A stretch of 64,000 nt of DNA from Schleiferiaceae bacterium (GTDB taxonomy: Bacteria; Bacteroidota; Bacteroidia; Flavobacteriales; Schleiferiaceae), in contig JAQWXR010000002.1 in NCBI GenBank assembly GCA_029254375.1, positions 1 through 64,000 of the forward strand. The letters are read 5' to 3'. Below, piece by piece: positions 23,876 through 32,731 of the stretch; positions within the stretch are counted from its first letter, which is position 1, and the number at the start of each line of letters is the position of its first letter. The notes under the pieces are model-generated. The model searched no databases and was not told the origin of the DNA. It worked only from the letters and a program-made list of their open reading frames with translations. The position numbers and the translations under genes were made by a program.

Positions 23876-26773
23876 TTAGAGCTGAAAAGCAAGCCCGCCA
23901 TTGAGCCCCCAACCCGGCATGTAGCGACTATAGATTTTATCCGTGGCTTGGTAGGATTTGTAAACGCTTAACACGTCATCATTGAGCAAATTGCTTGCAC
24001 GCAACTTGAGGCTGATTCCCTTTTCCTTTCCCAATTTGGTAGTGAAGCTAAAATTCAAACTGTGGAAGGGCTGCGAATACACATCAGGGAACAAGCCCAA
24101 TCCCACAATTTGGAGCGTTGGGCCCTTCACGTTGTAATACACGCCAAAGTTAGTTTGGCTCTCGGGAGTTGTATAACTCACGCCGCCATTCAAAACATAC
24201 GGGCTCTGGCCGGCCATGGCACGGGTGTTGGTAATCGTTTGACCAATGCGCTCATAGCTCTTACGCGAATTGAACTCGACATCACTCATGGTAATGCGGG
24301 AGTCGATGAAAGTCACGTTTCCGTTGAAGAATAAGTTCTCCATGGATTCGCTCAGTCCCGCAAAGCTGGCATTCCACTCTACTTCAGCGCCAAACATGCT
24401 GCCTCGACCCACGTTCCTGGGTTGAAATTCCGTAGAGGTTTGCTGCTCTGCGATGCGCACCATCTCGATGGGATCACTAAAGTCTTTGAAAAAGCCACTG
24501 ATTGAGAACATTTGGCCACGGTCCCAGAACGTCTCCCAACGAAGGTCTGCGTTATTAATGCGCGTCTCAACCAATTGGCCATCCCAGGCAGCGTATTGGA
24601 AGAAGGAGCCATTAAAAATCCGGTTGGTCAAAGGGTCGATAATCTGGGCAAAGCTCAACTCCTTAAACGAGGGGCGTGCGATGGTACGCGTGGCAGAGAA
24701 GCGCAGGTTTTGAGATTCATTCAGCGAGTAAATGACATTGAGCGATGGGAAAAGATCGAGCGAATTCAAAACGACATCATTCGTCAAATTTTTCCCGTTC
24801 GTAATATTGCCACTGGCATAGGCTTGGTCTCGTCCAGTGTAGCGTTGAATGTAGTGTTCTGCGCGCAGACCTAGGGTTGCTTTCGTCCGAAGATTGAGTG
24901 AAAATTCCGTACTCACATAGGCGCTAGCCGTATTCGAATTAGAGGAATATTCGTTGGGATTTGGATCGTTGTTACCGGTTTGGTAATAGATACGATTTGG
25001 GTAGTTGGGATAGATGTTCGCCGGATTCAAAACTTGGTTGGGGTCATCGTCAGACCAACTCTGGCCTCCAAAAAATTGCATGTCGTAGAAGAGAATCTCA
25101 TAGTGACGGAACTTGAACGCATTGCCTACGCCATAGAGCAATTTAGCGGGCTCATCCAGGAAGGTGTATTTCTTGGTGACATCATACCGAAAGGGAACAT
25201 TCACTTCTTGGAGGTAGCGCCAGATTCTTGAGGGATTGCCTCCCGCACCTGCAGAAAAGAAGGTATCCGTGCCATACGTAAAGGCTGTTTTGCGAATGTC
25301 TGGATCCGTTGAGAGGGATAAAGTGGGGGCCACGCGCCAATCAATTTCCACGTTTTTCTCTGGCTTTACCGTGGTTCCATTGAACAAGATATTGGTCAAG
25401 GAGCGTTGGTTATACTCTAGGTTGTTAGAAAAAGCGAGGTATCCAGATTGACCTACTGCTTCGGCATCATTGTCAATCCAAAACTGGCCCGCACGGCTTT
25501 CGCCATTTTGGAGGTGCATGAGTGTCATGCGGAATTTTTTCAAATTCGTCTTGTAGGCAAATCCGAGGATACCGCCCAATAGTGTACTCTTTTCACCGAT
25601 CTGGCCTTGCTGCTTCGTAGCATAGCGAAGTTCGTATGCCGCAGGGTCGATGTAGCGTTGATATTCCCCGTAGAAAACATCATTGTAGAAGTTGTAGTTG
25701 CTCTTGTAGCTGAGGGAGAGGACAAAGCCCATCTTGGGCGTCTCGCCTGATTTGGTGGTCTTCTTTCCTTCCCATTGATTTCCAGTAGAGTAGCCCATGC
25801 TCAGATCCATTAAGGACATCTGCTTCATCGCCCCGAGGGTCGGATTAAAACTCTGTACAAAAGAAGTTACTTCACTGTTCGGATAGAAAATTGGCGTCGG
25901 TATGGATGAGCCACGCGCCCCAGCAGGTAAACGTCGGGTGCCATCGTCAAAACCCAGGAAATCTAATTTTCCACCTTGGTAAGTCAAATAGTTTGTGTTG
26001 AGATTCATCGCCGGATTGTAGCTCGTGCTCAAAGAAAAAGAAGCAATCTTCTTGTCCGGGAATGCCTTGGTCTCAATATTAAGTAGTCCGCCGGTGAAGT
26101 CCGCCGGTTGATCCGCGGTAAAAGATTTGCTGACCACAATGTTACTGACCAAATCCGTTGGGAAAATGTCCATCTGGATGGTGTTCTTGTCTGGATCCAA
26201 TCCAGGAATATCCATGCCGTTCAATGTGGTTTTTGAATAGCGATCCCCAAGTCCGCGAATGTAAACGTACTTACCGCCTTCAACGGTCACGCCGGTCACC
26301 CGTTTAGCTGCTTCTACAGCGGTAGCATCTCCGATTTGGCTGATGCGCGCGGCCGAGATGCCGTCCACCATGGCGGTGGATTTTTTCTTCAGCGTAAGGA
26401 GTGCAATTTCATTGTTGCGTTGAACTTCCGCTACAATGAGTACCTCATCCAACTTGAGGTTGTCTTCTGGATTGAGAGCCAGTTCTCCCAAAACGGTCAC
26501 CTCATTGGAATTCACTTGAACACCAGCCAGTCGCAAGGTCTGAAAGGTGAAGTAAGAAATCTCAATCACGTGCGCACCTGGAGCGGCTTTAAGGCTGAAG
26601 TTGCCATCTAAGTCCGTGGCGGTGTTTCCATTCTCGCAGGTAGCACAGGTAACGGCTGCCCCAATGATCGTTTCTCCTGATTCACTATCAAGGACGATAC
26701 CGCGAATAGTCCCACTTTGTCCAAAGCTACTTAATGAGCTGATAAGCAATGCAATAGCTATAAAAGTGCGCAT
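23876..26773 (-). CDS. TonB-dependent receptor with carboxypeptidase-like domain
   Basis: 965 residues. The signal peptide ends SSFGQ, a carboxypeptidase-regulatory-like domain follows (about 20-100; GIVLDSESGETIIGAAV), then a plug domain (about 140-250) with YVYIRGLGDRYSKTTLNGMD and PADFTGGLLNIETKAFPD, and a barrel to the end (WGLNGGLAFQL). It is clearly different from the other receptor of this operon and is its first gene, behind a terminator that ends the beta-helix lipoprotein gene. Known receptors of this kind import scarce nutrients; the substrate here is not evident. Confidence 0.92.
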   Translation of the reverse strand: MRTFIAIALLISSLSSFGQSGTIRGIVLDSESGETIIGAAVTCATCENGNTATDLDGNFSLKAAPGAHVIEISYFTFQTLRLAGVQVNSNEVTVLGELALNPEDNLKLDEVLIVAEVQRNNEIALLTLKKKSTAMVDGISAARISQIGDATAVEAAKRVTGVTVEGGKYVYIRGLGDRYSKTTLNGMDIPGLDPDKNTIQMDIFPTDLVSNIVVSKSFTADQPADFTGGLLNIETKAFPDKKIASFSLSTSYNPAMNLNTNYLTYQGGKLDFLGFDDGTRRLPAGARGSSIPTPIFYPNSEVTSFVQSFNPTLGAMKQMSLMDLSMGYSTGNQWEGKKTTKSGETPKMGFVLSLSYKSNYNFYNDVFYGEYQRYIDPAAYELRYATKQQGQIGEKSTLLGGILGFAYKTNLKKFRMTLMHLQNGESRAGQFWIDNDAEAVGQSGYLAFSNNLEYNQRSLTNILFNGTTVKPEKNVEIDWRVAPTLSLSTDPDIRKTAFTYGTDTFFSAGAGGNPSRIWRYLQEVNVPFRYDVTKKYTFLDEPAKLLYGVGNAFKFRHYEILFYDMQFFGGQSWSDDDPNQVLNPANIYPNYPNRIYYQTGNNDPNPNEYSSNSNTASAYVSTEFSLNLRTKATLGLRAEHYIQRYTGRDQAYASGNITNGKNLTNDVVLNSLDLFPSLNVIYSLNESQNLRFSATRTIARPSFKELSFAQIIDPLTNRIFNGSFFQYAAWDGQLVETRINNADLRWETFWDRGQMFSISGFFKDFSDPIEMVRIAEQQTSTEFQPRNVGRGSMFGAEVEWNASFAGLSESMENLFFNGNVTFIDSRITMSDVEFNSRKSYERIGQTITNTRAMAGQSPYVLNGGVSYTTPESQTNFGVYYNVKGPTLQIVGLGLFPDVYSQPFHSLNFSFTTKLGKEKGISLKLRASNLLNDDVLSVYKSYQATDKIYSRYMPGWGLNGGLAFQL

Positions 26774-26806
26774 AGGTGTTCATTTTGTTGCCGCAAAAGT
26801 CCTAAT

Positions 26807-26834
26807 AAAAAATGCCCGCACTTTCGTGCGGGCA
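26807..26834 (-). terminator. Terminator after the beta-helix lipoprotein gene
   Basis: On the minus strand TGCCCGCAC pairs with GTGCGGGCA around a GAAA tetraloop, followed by six T. A second, AT-rich hairpin (AACCATT/AATGGTT, about 26842-26859) precedes it. It separates the lipoprotein gene from the long operon. No clear TAnnTTTG match lies between it and 26773, so the operon promoter is not located and partial read-through is possible. Confidence 0.88.
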
Positions 26835-26866
26835 CTTGTTTAACCATTTGTTAATGGTTTAGAAAC

Positions 26867-28051
26867 TTACTTGATCGCGCCAGACTGGGCAGCCCAAGTC
26901 CAAGAGAAGACGGAGGTGTTCGCTTTTGGCGTCGTTCCCGCGGTGATTCCGGGAACCGTCACTCCACCTTTGATAAAGTTCTGAACGGTATCTACATTCA
27001 AGACGATGTCTGTGAAGAAAACAGCGGGAGCATCCACACGGTTGATTATCTGACCTGGCTTGATGTCTGTGATGTAGATATGCTCCAAACTCACAGGAGT
27101 GTTTGCGTCGGTGTTGATTAAGTCATGTGAAGTGTGGTCATCGCTGGATGCTTGAACATTGCCATTTTTGATGGTGTGTGAAGCAGTATACGAACCTTCA
27201 GGCCCATCTAGCTCAAAGCAATGATCCAAAGGAGTAATGATGACAAAGTTGTCCAAGGTACCGCCCCATGCTTGGTCGGTATCAAAAGCATCATCCCCTG
27301 CGTTCCAAGATACCAAGTTGGTAATGTTAATCATACCACCCCAAACCTCGACGCCGTCATCCTGATTGGATACGATTTCGATGTTTTCAATGGTTGTTCC
27401 AGAACCTATCCCACCCAAAGAAAGACCATTGATTTCATTACCCGCGCCGATGTTCGTACCACCATGACGGATAGAAACGTAGGAAAGGTGACCTGAATTG
27501 TCGGTGTTGTCTGAACCACCATATAAACCGTTGGCATCAGAAGTTGGAATGCCTTCGATTTGAACTTCAGAAACATCTCCAGCTGAGTTGGAAGCGGAAA
27601 TGATTCCGTTACCAAGGATGATCACACCCCCCCACAAACCACTTACGTTCGGATCGAGGTTAGGTCCTTTGAAATCGCCAGTCATCAATTGCTCATGGGA
27701 GATTTCATCCGCTACCGTCGTGAAGATGATTGGCATAGAGGCGGTGCCTACAGCCATCAATTTAGCACCACGTGCGATTAACAAAGCCGTAGCGTTGGCA
27801 CCGGTACCCGCTTCGCCTTTAATCACCGTTCCAGGCTGGATGGTGAGTGTTGCGCCGGCGGTTACAGTGATACGTCCGCCCAATTGGTAGGTCGTGTCCG
27901 AATACCAAGTCTCGTTAACGGTAATGTTTTCAGTGATAATTTTGTTGGTGTTGTCCCCTGGATTTGGATCCACTGGTGTCGCGGGATCGCATGAAGTCAA
28001 GGCAAAAGCCGCGAGGGATGCGAATGCTGAGATCTGAAAAAATGTTTTCAT
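26867..28051 (-). CDS. Lipoprotein with predicted right-handed beta-helix
   Basis: 394 residues; lipoprotein signal ending FALTSC (Cys about 21), then a Pro/Asp/Asn linker. The body is a repetitive, Gly/Asn-rich sequence with regularly spaced short strands (GGRITVTAGATLTIQPGTVI, ALLIARGAKLMAVGTASMP, GVEVWGGMINITNL), typical of parallel beta-helix surface proteins of Bacteroidota. No lyase active site is obvious. It has its own promoter and terminator and lies between the PhoBR-like pair (divergent) and the TonB-receptor operon (same strand), so it may be co-regulated with both. Confidence 0.82.
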   Translation of the reverse strand: MKTFFQISAFASLAAFALTSCDPATPVDPNPGDNTNKIITENITVNETWYSDTTYQLGGRITVTAGATLTIQPGTVIKGEAGTGANATALLIARGAKLMAVGTASMPIIFTTVADEISHEQLMTGDFKGPNLDPNVSGLWGGVIILGNGIISASNSAGDVSEVQIEGIPTSDANGLYGGSDNTDNSGHLSYVSIRHGGTNIGAGNEINGLSLGGIGSGTTIENIEIVSNQDDGVEVWGGMINITNLVSWNAGDDAFDTDQAWGGTLDNFVIITPLDHCFELDGPEGSYTASHTIKNGNVQASSDDHTSHDLINTDANTPVSLEHIYITDIKPGQIINRVDAPAVFFTDIVLNVDTVQNFIKGGVTVPGITAGTTPKANTSVFSWTWAAQSGAIK

Positions 28052-28080
28052 AATTAATTCATGATTTTTAATTGACGCTG

Positions 28081-28088
28081 CAAACGTA
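28081..28088 (-). promoter_or_regulatory. Promoter -7 element of the beta-helix lipoprotein gene
   Basis: The minus strand reads TACGTTTG, an exact TAnnTTTG match, 29 bases before the ATG. The -33 region lacks TTTG and instead holds CTTAACATATCC, which would suit an activator-dependent promoter. Confidence 0.6.
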
Positions 28089-28168
28089 TCCGGGATATGT
28101 TAAGGCAGTTTTAAATCCATATGAAGAAATAAATTCGATATGCTTCCTAAGCTTTTTGTAATATTAAC

Positions 28169-28193
28169 CTAACATTGAAGCGGTTGATGTTAG
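28169..28193. promoter_or_regulatory. Inverted repeat CTAACAT-N11-ATGTTAG, candidate operator
   Basis: A perfect 7-bp inverted repeat with an 11-base spacer lies between the divergent lipoprotein and response-regulator genes. The adjoining bases read TTAACCTAACAT. The core TTAACAT recurs on the minus strand near 28097-28103, where the lipoprotein promoter lacks a -33 box. This is a candidate binding site for the neighbouring OmpR/PhoB-type regulator; no experimental consensus is available to confirm it. Confidence 0.4.
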
Positions 28194-28252
28194 CCCAAGT
28201 AGGCATTCGTTTTATGGATTTGTAAAGTCCCCGTAGGATGATAAGCTCGTGG

Positions 28253-28260
28253 TAAATTTG
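28253..28260 (+). promoter_or_regulatory. Promoter -7 element of the response-regulator gene
   Basis: TAAATTTG matches TAnnTTTG exactly, 30 bases before the ATG at 28291. Confidence 0.6.
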
Positions 28261-28290
28261 AAACGAAAAACCAAATAATCCAGTGTATTC

Positions 28291-28971
28291 ATGAGCAAGC
28301 ACAGTATACTTCTTGTTGACGACGATCCGGATATTCGCGAATTCCTTTCGTTTAATCTTGAAAAGGAAGGATTTCAAGTATACACGGCAAAAAATGGATT
28401 GGATGGCGTGGAGGCCTGCAAGAAACACAAGCCAGATCTCGTCATATTAGATGTCATGATGCCCGGAATGGATGGCATAGAAGCCTGTGAGGCGATTCGT
28501 GCCATTCCTGAGATCTCCAATACCCTTGTTGCTTTTTTGAGTGCTCGTGGAGAGGACTATTCGCAAGTGGCAGGGTTCGATTCCGGAGGCGATGATTACA
28601 TTACCAAGCCCATTCGCCCCAAAGTTTTGGTGAGCCGGATTAAGGCTTTGCTACGTCGAAATTTAAAGTCAGATGTGCTGCGAGAGTCCATCATAGTGCT
28701 TGGAGAACTGCGCATTGATATGGAAAAATACCAGGTATTTAAAGGCGATAGAATTCTTGACATGCCTAGAAAGGAATTTGAACTACTTAAGCTCCTTGCC
28801 AGCAAGCCGGGCAAAGTCTTCAGCCGCGACACTATCATGGATCGCGTTTGGGGAACGGAGGTCATTGTCGGCGGGCGGACTATTGATGTGCACATTCGTA
28901 AAATCCGTGAAAAGATTGGGGATGATCGAATTAAGACCATCAAGGGAGTGGGTTATAAGTTTGAAGATTAA
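28291..28971 (+). CDS. OmpR/PhoB-family response regulator
   Basis: 226 residues. The receiver domain (1-120) has the acidic pocket DDDPD (10-14), the phospho-accepting Asp54 in LVILDVMMPGMDG and the conserved Lys in DDYITKPI. The C-terminal winged-helix domain (about 130-225) holds FELLKLLASKPGKVFSRD and GRTIDVHIRKIREKIGDDRI, the DNA-recognition helix region of the PhoB/OmpR class. It is followed after 6 bases by the cognate kinase gene. The closest functional analogue is PhoB, but the sequence alone does not fix phosphate as the signal. Confidence 0.93.
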   Translation: MSKHSILLVDDDPDIREFLSFNLEKEGFQVYTAKNGLDGVEACKKHKPDLVILDVMMPGMDGIEACEAIRAIPEISNTLVAFLSARGEDYSQVAGFDSGGDDYITKPIRPKVLVSRIKALLRRNLKSDVLRESIIVLGELRIDMEKYQVFKGDRILDMPRKEFELLKLLASKPGKVFSRDTIMDRVWGTEVIVGGRTIDVHIRKIREKIGDDRIKTIKGVGYKFED

Positions 28972-28977
28972 CCTGCC

Positions 28978-30057
28978 ATGTTAGACCGTCCGGAGCGAAT
29001 TGCTTTTTTCGTAGCGGCCTGCTTAGGACCCGTTGTTTGGGGGGTAATGTTTGCACTTTTCGTCTTGGTCCAAAGTCCTTCCGGAGGGCTTCCTCTGCCT
29101 GTCACCGAGATTCCCTACTTAGAAATTTCCTTGTTGAGCATCTTTATTGCCAGTGCCGTGGCCTTTTTGGTCGAGGCTTTGGTTCGCCAATTTTTATACA
29201 CCCGCTTGCTAAAAATTTACAAGGTCATTTCCAACCCAGATAAGTACCGAAGTGCCTTGCTAGCGGACGCCGAAGAGATTGGAAAAGTAGAGATGGAAGT
29301 TCGAAGCTGGGCCCAGCGCACCTCCACGGAGGTGGTAAGCCTTCAGGCCCGTGATGATGTTCGTCGGGAGTTTATCGCCAACCTCTCCCACGAATTGCGC
29401 ACCCCAATTTTTAATATCCAAGGATACGTGCTCACGCTGATTGACGGAGTCAAGGACGGCAAAGTCCGAAAGGATTACCTAAAAAAGGCGAACCGAAATG
29501 TGGAGCGAATGATTCGACTGGTGCAAGACATGGATGTGCTCGCCCACCTTGAATCCAATCGGCTCAACCTGAACCAAGAAAATTACAGTCTTACGGAGCA
29601 AATTGAAGATGCCTTAGAGCAAATGTCAGATCGACTAAATCAAGGGGGGATCCTTGTCATCCGCGACTATGACTTGAGCGAAAACTATGAGGTGAATGCT
29701 GATCCCGAGCGAATGGATCAAGTATTGTTGAATTTGATCAGCAACAGTATTAAATATTCAAGAGAAGAGGAAGGCGCTTCGGTCAAGGTGTCCATCCGAG
29801 ATGCAGACAAACAATACTTGATTGTTATTGAAGATAACGGAATTGGGATCCAAAAAGAGGATCAGGGGCGGGTTTTTGAACGTTTTTATCGGGCAGATCG
29901 AAGCCGAACGCATACCAAAAAGGTTGGGGGAACAGGCTTGGGATTGGCCATTGTAAAGCATATTATCGAAGCCCATGGACATTCCATTAAGGTGACTAGT
30001 GCCCCGGGGCAAGGCACATCATTCTCTTTTACGCTCAGCAAGGTGCAGGCGGTCTAA
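28978..30057 (+). CDS. PhoR-like sensor histidine kinase
   Basis: 359 residues. Two membrane helices (about 9-31 and 48-68) enclose only a short periplasmic loop, as in PhoR, so the signal probably comes from within the membrane or from a partner. The dimerisation domain carries the phospho-accepting His138 in FIANLSHELRTPIFNIQGY. The ATPase domain has the N box (LLNLISNSIKYS), G1 (VIEDNGIGI), F box (RVFERFYRAD) and G2 (GGTGLGLAIVKHI). No HAMP or PAS domain is evident. It forms a two-gene unit with the preceding regulator. Confidence 0.93.
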   Translation: MLDRPERIAFFVAACLGPVVWGVMFALFVLVQSPSGGLPLPVTEIPYLEISLLSIFIASAVAFLVEALVRQFLYTRLLKIYKVISNPDKYRSALLADAEEIGKVEMEVRSWAQRTSTEVVSLQARDDVRREFIANLSHELRTPIFNIQGYVLTLIDGVKDGKVRKDYLKKANRNVERMIRLVQDMDVLAHLESNRLNLNQENYSLTEQIEDALEQMSDRLNQGGILVIRDYDLSENYEVNADPERMDQVLLNLISNSIKYSREEEGASVKVSIRDADKQYLIVIEDNGIGIQKEDQGRVFERFYRADRSRTHTKKVGGTGLGLAIVKHIIEAHGHSIKVTSAPGQGTSFSFTLSKVQAV

Positions 30058-30082
30058 GTCCCTGCCTTCGTACCTTTCTCCT

Positions 30083-31033
30083 ATGGATGACGCGATCAAT
30101 GGGCGTATTGAGGCCCTCAAAGAAAAATACGCAGCTTCGGGGCAAGAACTTCTCGACTTCCTCGATGGCTTACTCGAGACCGAATACCTCACCTATTGGG
30201 ACTATATCCGACTGGATAGCCTGCTGAGCTTACAGCAGCCACGCACGGGCCATCATGATGAACCCATTTTCATCATGTACCATCAAATCACGGAACTCTA
30301 TTTCAAGCTCGTACTCCATGAACTGGACTCTGTGCTCGAAAATTCCCCCGTCAGTCCAGACGTTTTGCTTGAGGCTATTCGCCGATCCAACCGTTACTTT
30401 GGCGCGTTGGAGCACAGCTTTGGGGTGATGGTGGATGGCATGGACCGCGAGCAGTTTTTGCGCTTCCGCATGGCCTTGATTCCGGCGAGCGGATTCCAAT
30501 CAGGGCAGTACCGCATGATTGAAATCGCTAGCGCAAAACTCAATGATTTGGTCCATTTGGACCAACGTGAAGCCTACATGAACGAAACAAATTTGGCAAC
30601 CTTATTAGGGCAGATTTATTGGCTTCGCGGAGCGACCCTAGAAAAAGGAGGGCAAAAGACCCTCACCCTGCAGCAATTTGAAAAGCAATATGGGGAGGTC
30701 TTCCTCAAACGCGCCCATAAAGCCCGAGGAAAATCCATCGCAGACCAAGCTTTTCAACTTTTGCAGTCGGGAGAACTTCAGGAGGATTTGCGCAAGGAAC
30801 TACGCGTTTACGATCAGTATGTCAATGTGCTTTGGCCCTTGCAACACTATCGCTCGGCCGTGCGGTATCTCGCTAAACAGCCTTCCGATGCGCGAGCGAC
30901 AGGGGGGACCAACTGGCAGAAATATCTCCCACCGCGATTCCAAAAGCGGATTTTCTTTCCCTTCTTATGGTCCGAAGCAGAGCAAGAAGATTGGGGTAAG
31001 TCCTTTGTGGATCGCTATGTAACGGGGAACTGA
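30083..31033 (+). CDS. kynA: Tryptophan 2,3-dioxygenase
   Basis: Heme enzyme that opens the indole ring of tryptophan to N-formylkynurenine. The 316-residue protein shows HHDEPIFIMYHQITELYFKL (about 57-76, with the active-site His67), the substrate-binding PASGFQSGQYRMIE, and near the C-terminus QHYRSAVRYLAKQ (His255 as predicted heme ligand) followed by the substrate loop ATGGTNW. The ATG at 30083 is used; an in-frame ATG at 29999 would lie within the kinase gene. No other kynurenine-pathway gene is in the window. Confidence 0.93.
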   Translation: MDDAINGRIEALKEKYAASGQELLDFLDGLLETEYLTYWDYIRLDSLLSLQQPRTGHHDEPIFIMYHQITELYFKLVLHELDSVLENSPVSPDVLLEAIRRSNRYFGALEHSFGVMVDGMDREQFLRFRMALIPASGFQSGQYRMIEIASAKLNDLVHLDQREAYMNETNLATLLGQIYWLRGATLEKGGQKTLTLQQFEKQYGEVFLKRAHKARGKSIADQAFQLLQSGELQEDLRKELRVYDQYVNVLWPLQHYRSAVRYLAKQPSDARATGGTNWQKYLPPRFQKRIFFPFLWSEAEQEDWGKSFVDRYVTGN

Positions 31034-32085
31034 TCCCAGTCAAATACATCGGGGCGAGGGAGCGCTTGTTCCGTCTTGCGGAATTCTAATTTGCCTTGAA
31101 TCATTCGGGTCATCAAGTCAAGACTTTGATCTGGCCATTTTATAGCCCTAGGAAGGGGACTGACGAGCCACCTTTGCAGTTTCTTGACATGCTTCTTCTT
31201 CAACTTTGTGAAAAGCCATGCCCCAAAATTCTGCGCCGCCGACCCGTTGCAGCTTTGCTCATATTGATGCTGGATTGGCACTACAGCCAAGCGTTTGCCA
31301 TGGAATAGTGCTTCGGTAGGCAGCTCAAATCCTGCGCCGCACAACACGGAGTCTACACGACTAAACGCTTGCAAGAAGGCCTCACTCGAAATAGACTTAA
31401 CCTGAATATGCCCGAGTGTATACGGTTCAAAATCCCCCGCAAAAAAGGCGTAGATGGGCAGATTCAATTCTTGCAGTATGGGAATCAATACCTTCGGATG
31501 ATATGCGGGGAGGTAGACCAACAAAGCATGCGACGTCTGTTGGATTTGGTGGCGAATTTCACGTCGAATGATGGGAGGGAAAATACTAGGGGCAAAGGCA
31601 TCAAAATGGAAACCTATACCCCGTCGGTGAGGTGCGAGCCAAAACATGAACTTTTCGATAGCCTTCTGGCGCTTCTTTGGTTTAGGACTTTTGGCATGCA
31701 TTACTGCATATTGATGACTGCAGGCCCACAGTGGAGCGCCTTTAATCCAAGCGGCCCAGGCAGAAATGGGCTCGAAATCATTAATGATTATATCAAATTC
31801 TCCCACGGGCGCGCGCAGGATATCCCATAGCAAGCGTATCCAATTATTTCGCAAGATGGTGCCCGCCCAATAGATGCCTCCTCTTTTGGAATAGTAAAAC
31901 GTGAGCCCCGGAAATTGGCGATGTACCGGCCAGCCCAGGCTGAGTTCAGATTTTGTCCCTGAGATCCAAAGCTGCAAGTCCACTCCCGGAATACTGGCAA
32001 TTAGGGGAACTAACTCCCTTGCTCGCGCTACGTGCCCATTTCCTGTGCCTTGCAAGGCATACAGTATCTTACGCCTCGCTTCCAT
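31015..32085 (-). CDS. MJ1255-like glycosyltransferase
   Basis: 356 residues. The N-terminus RKILYALQGTGNGHVARARE is the signature of the MJ1255/UDP-glucuronosyl-type (GT-B) family. The C-terminal donor domain contains VDSVLCGAGFELPTEALFHG, with the glycine-rich and acidic features of a nucleotide-sugar site. The start at 32085 is chosen because the family begins just before RKILYALQG; the longer reading overlaps the upstream phosphoesterase. That gene still overlaps it by 17 bases, so they were probably one operon. Its 3' end overlaps convergent kynA by 19 bases. The acceptor is unknown; a lipid-linked envelope glycan is plausible. Confidence 0.82.
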   Translation of the reverse strand: MEARRKILYALQGTGNGHVARARELVPLIASIPGVDLQLWISGTKSELSLGWPVHRQFPGLTFYYSKRGGIYWAGTILRNNWIRLLWDILRAPVGEFDIIINDFEPISAWAAWIKGAPLWACSHQYAVMHAKSPKPKKRQKAIEKFMFWLAPHRRGIGFHFDAFAPSIFPPIIRREIRHQIQQTSHALLVYLPAYHPKVLIPILQELNLPIYAFFAGDFEPYTLGHIQVKSISSEAFLQAFSRVDSVLCGAGFELPTEALFHGKRLAVVPIQHQYEQSCNGSAAQNFGAWLFTKLKKKHVKKLQRWLVSPLPRAIKWPDQSLDLMTRMIQGKLEFRKTEQALPRPDVFDWDQFPVT

Positions 32086-32731
32086 AAATGGATTCGTAGA
32101 GAAGATCGGTAAGTATTTCTTTTGGGCTGGCATCCAATTTATTGTCCTCATCATCCCACTCCTCCAAACTGCGTTCATAGCAGTATTGACTCCAGGTATG
32201 TCCATCCCACTCTAATGCAGTCAAATTCTCAATCCAATCGCCAGAATTCATGTAGACCATTGGACCACGAGTAGTTTGAATCGTTCTAATTTGAGGTTTG
32301 TGAATATGCCCGCAAATAACTTGTTCATAGCCCTGCTTAGCGGCTATTTCCGCCGCAGCCAACTCAAAATCTCCCATGTATTTCACTGCTTTTTTGACCC
32401 CATCCTTAATCGCTCTGCTCAATGAGTATTTTTCCCGACCAAGGGCTTCCAGGAGGCGGTTGACATGGTGGTTAATCCAAATCAAAAGGTCATAGCTCCA
32501 GCCGCCTAATTTGGCGAGCCATTTGGCGCTTTGAATGGAGGCATCAAAAATATCACCATGGAAAATCCATGTTCGCTTGCCTCCAATGTCTATGCGTAAT
32601 TGGTTACGTAGGTGGATACTACCCAAGTCACTATCGGCAAAGCGTCGAAATAATTCATCATGGTTGCCGGTGATGTAGTAGACCTCTGTCCCTTTTTGCG
32701 CCAGATGTATGAAGTACTTAATGACCTTCAT
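32069..32731 (-). CDS. Open 3' fragment of the interrupted LpxH-like gene
   Basis: The reading frame after the TAG restarts at an ATG only two codons downstream and runs for 220 residues. It holds the GNHD, FHGD and GHIH metal-binding motifs but lacks the N-terminal DIH and NGD motifs, so on its own it is unlikely to be active. It overlaps the glycosyltransferase start by 17 bases. Confidence 0.6.
   Translation of the reverse strand: MKVIKYFIHLAQKGTEVYYITGNHDELFRRFADSDLGSIHLRNQLRIDIGGKRTWIFHGDIFDASIQSAKWLAKLGGWSYDLLIWINHHVNRLLEALGREKYSLSRAIKDGVKKAVKYMGDFELAAAEIAAKQGYEQVICGHIHKPQIRTIQTTRGPMVYMNSGDWIENLTALEWDGHTWSQYCYERSLEEWDDEDNKLDASPKEILTDLLYESIYGSEA

Noticed and set aside
7688-26773. Secreted-protein operon as a polysaccharide utilisation locus
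   Set aside because: No SusD homologue, glycoside hydrolase, polysaccharide lyase or sulfatase was found; the receptors have no SusC/SusD pairing.
28147-28428. Minus-strand frame overlapping the response-regulator start
   Set aside because: It covers the regulatory region and the conserved receiver domain, and its sequence has no family resemblance.
29999-30082. Upstream start for tryptophan 2,3-dioxygenase
   Set aside because: The extra 28 residues overlap the end of the kinase gene and are unlike the family; ATG 30083 gives a normal N-terminus.
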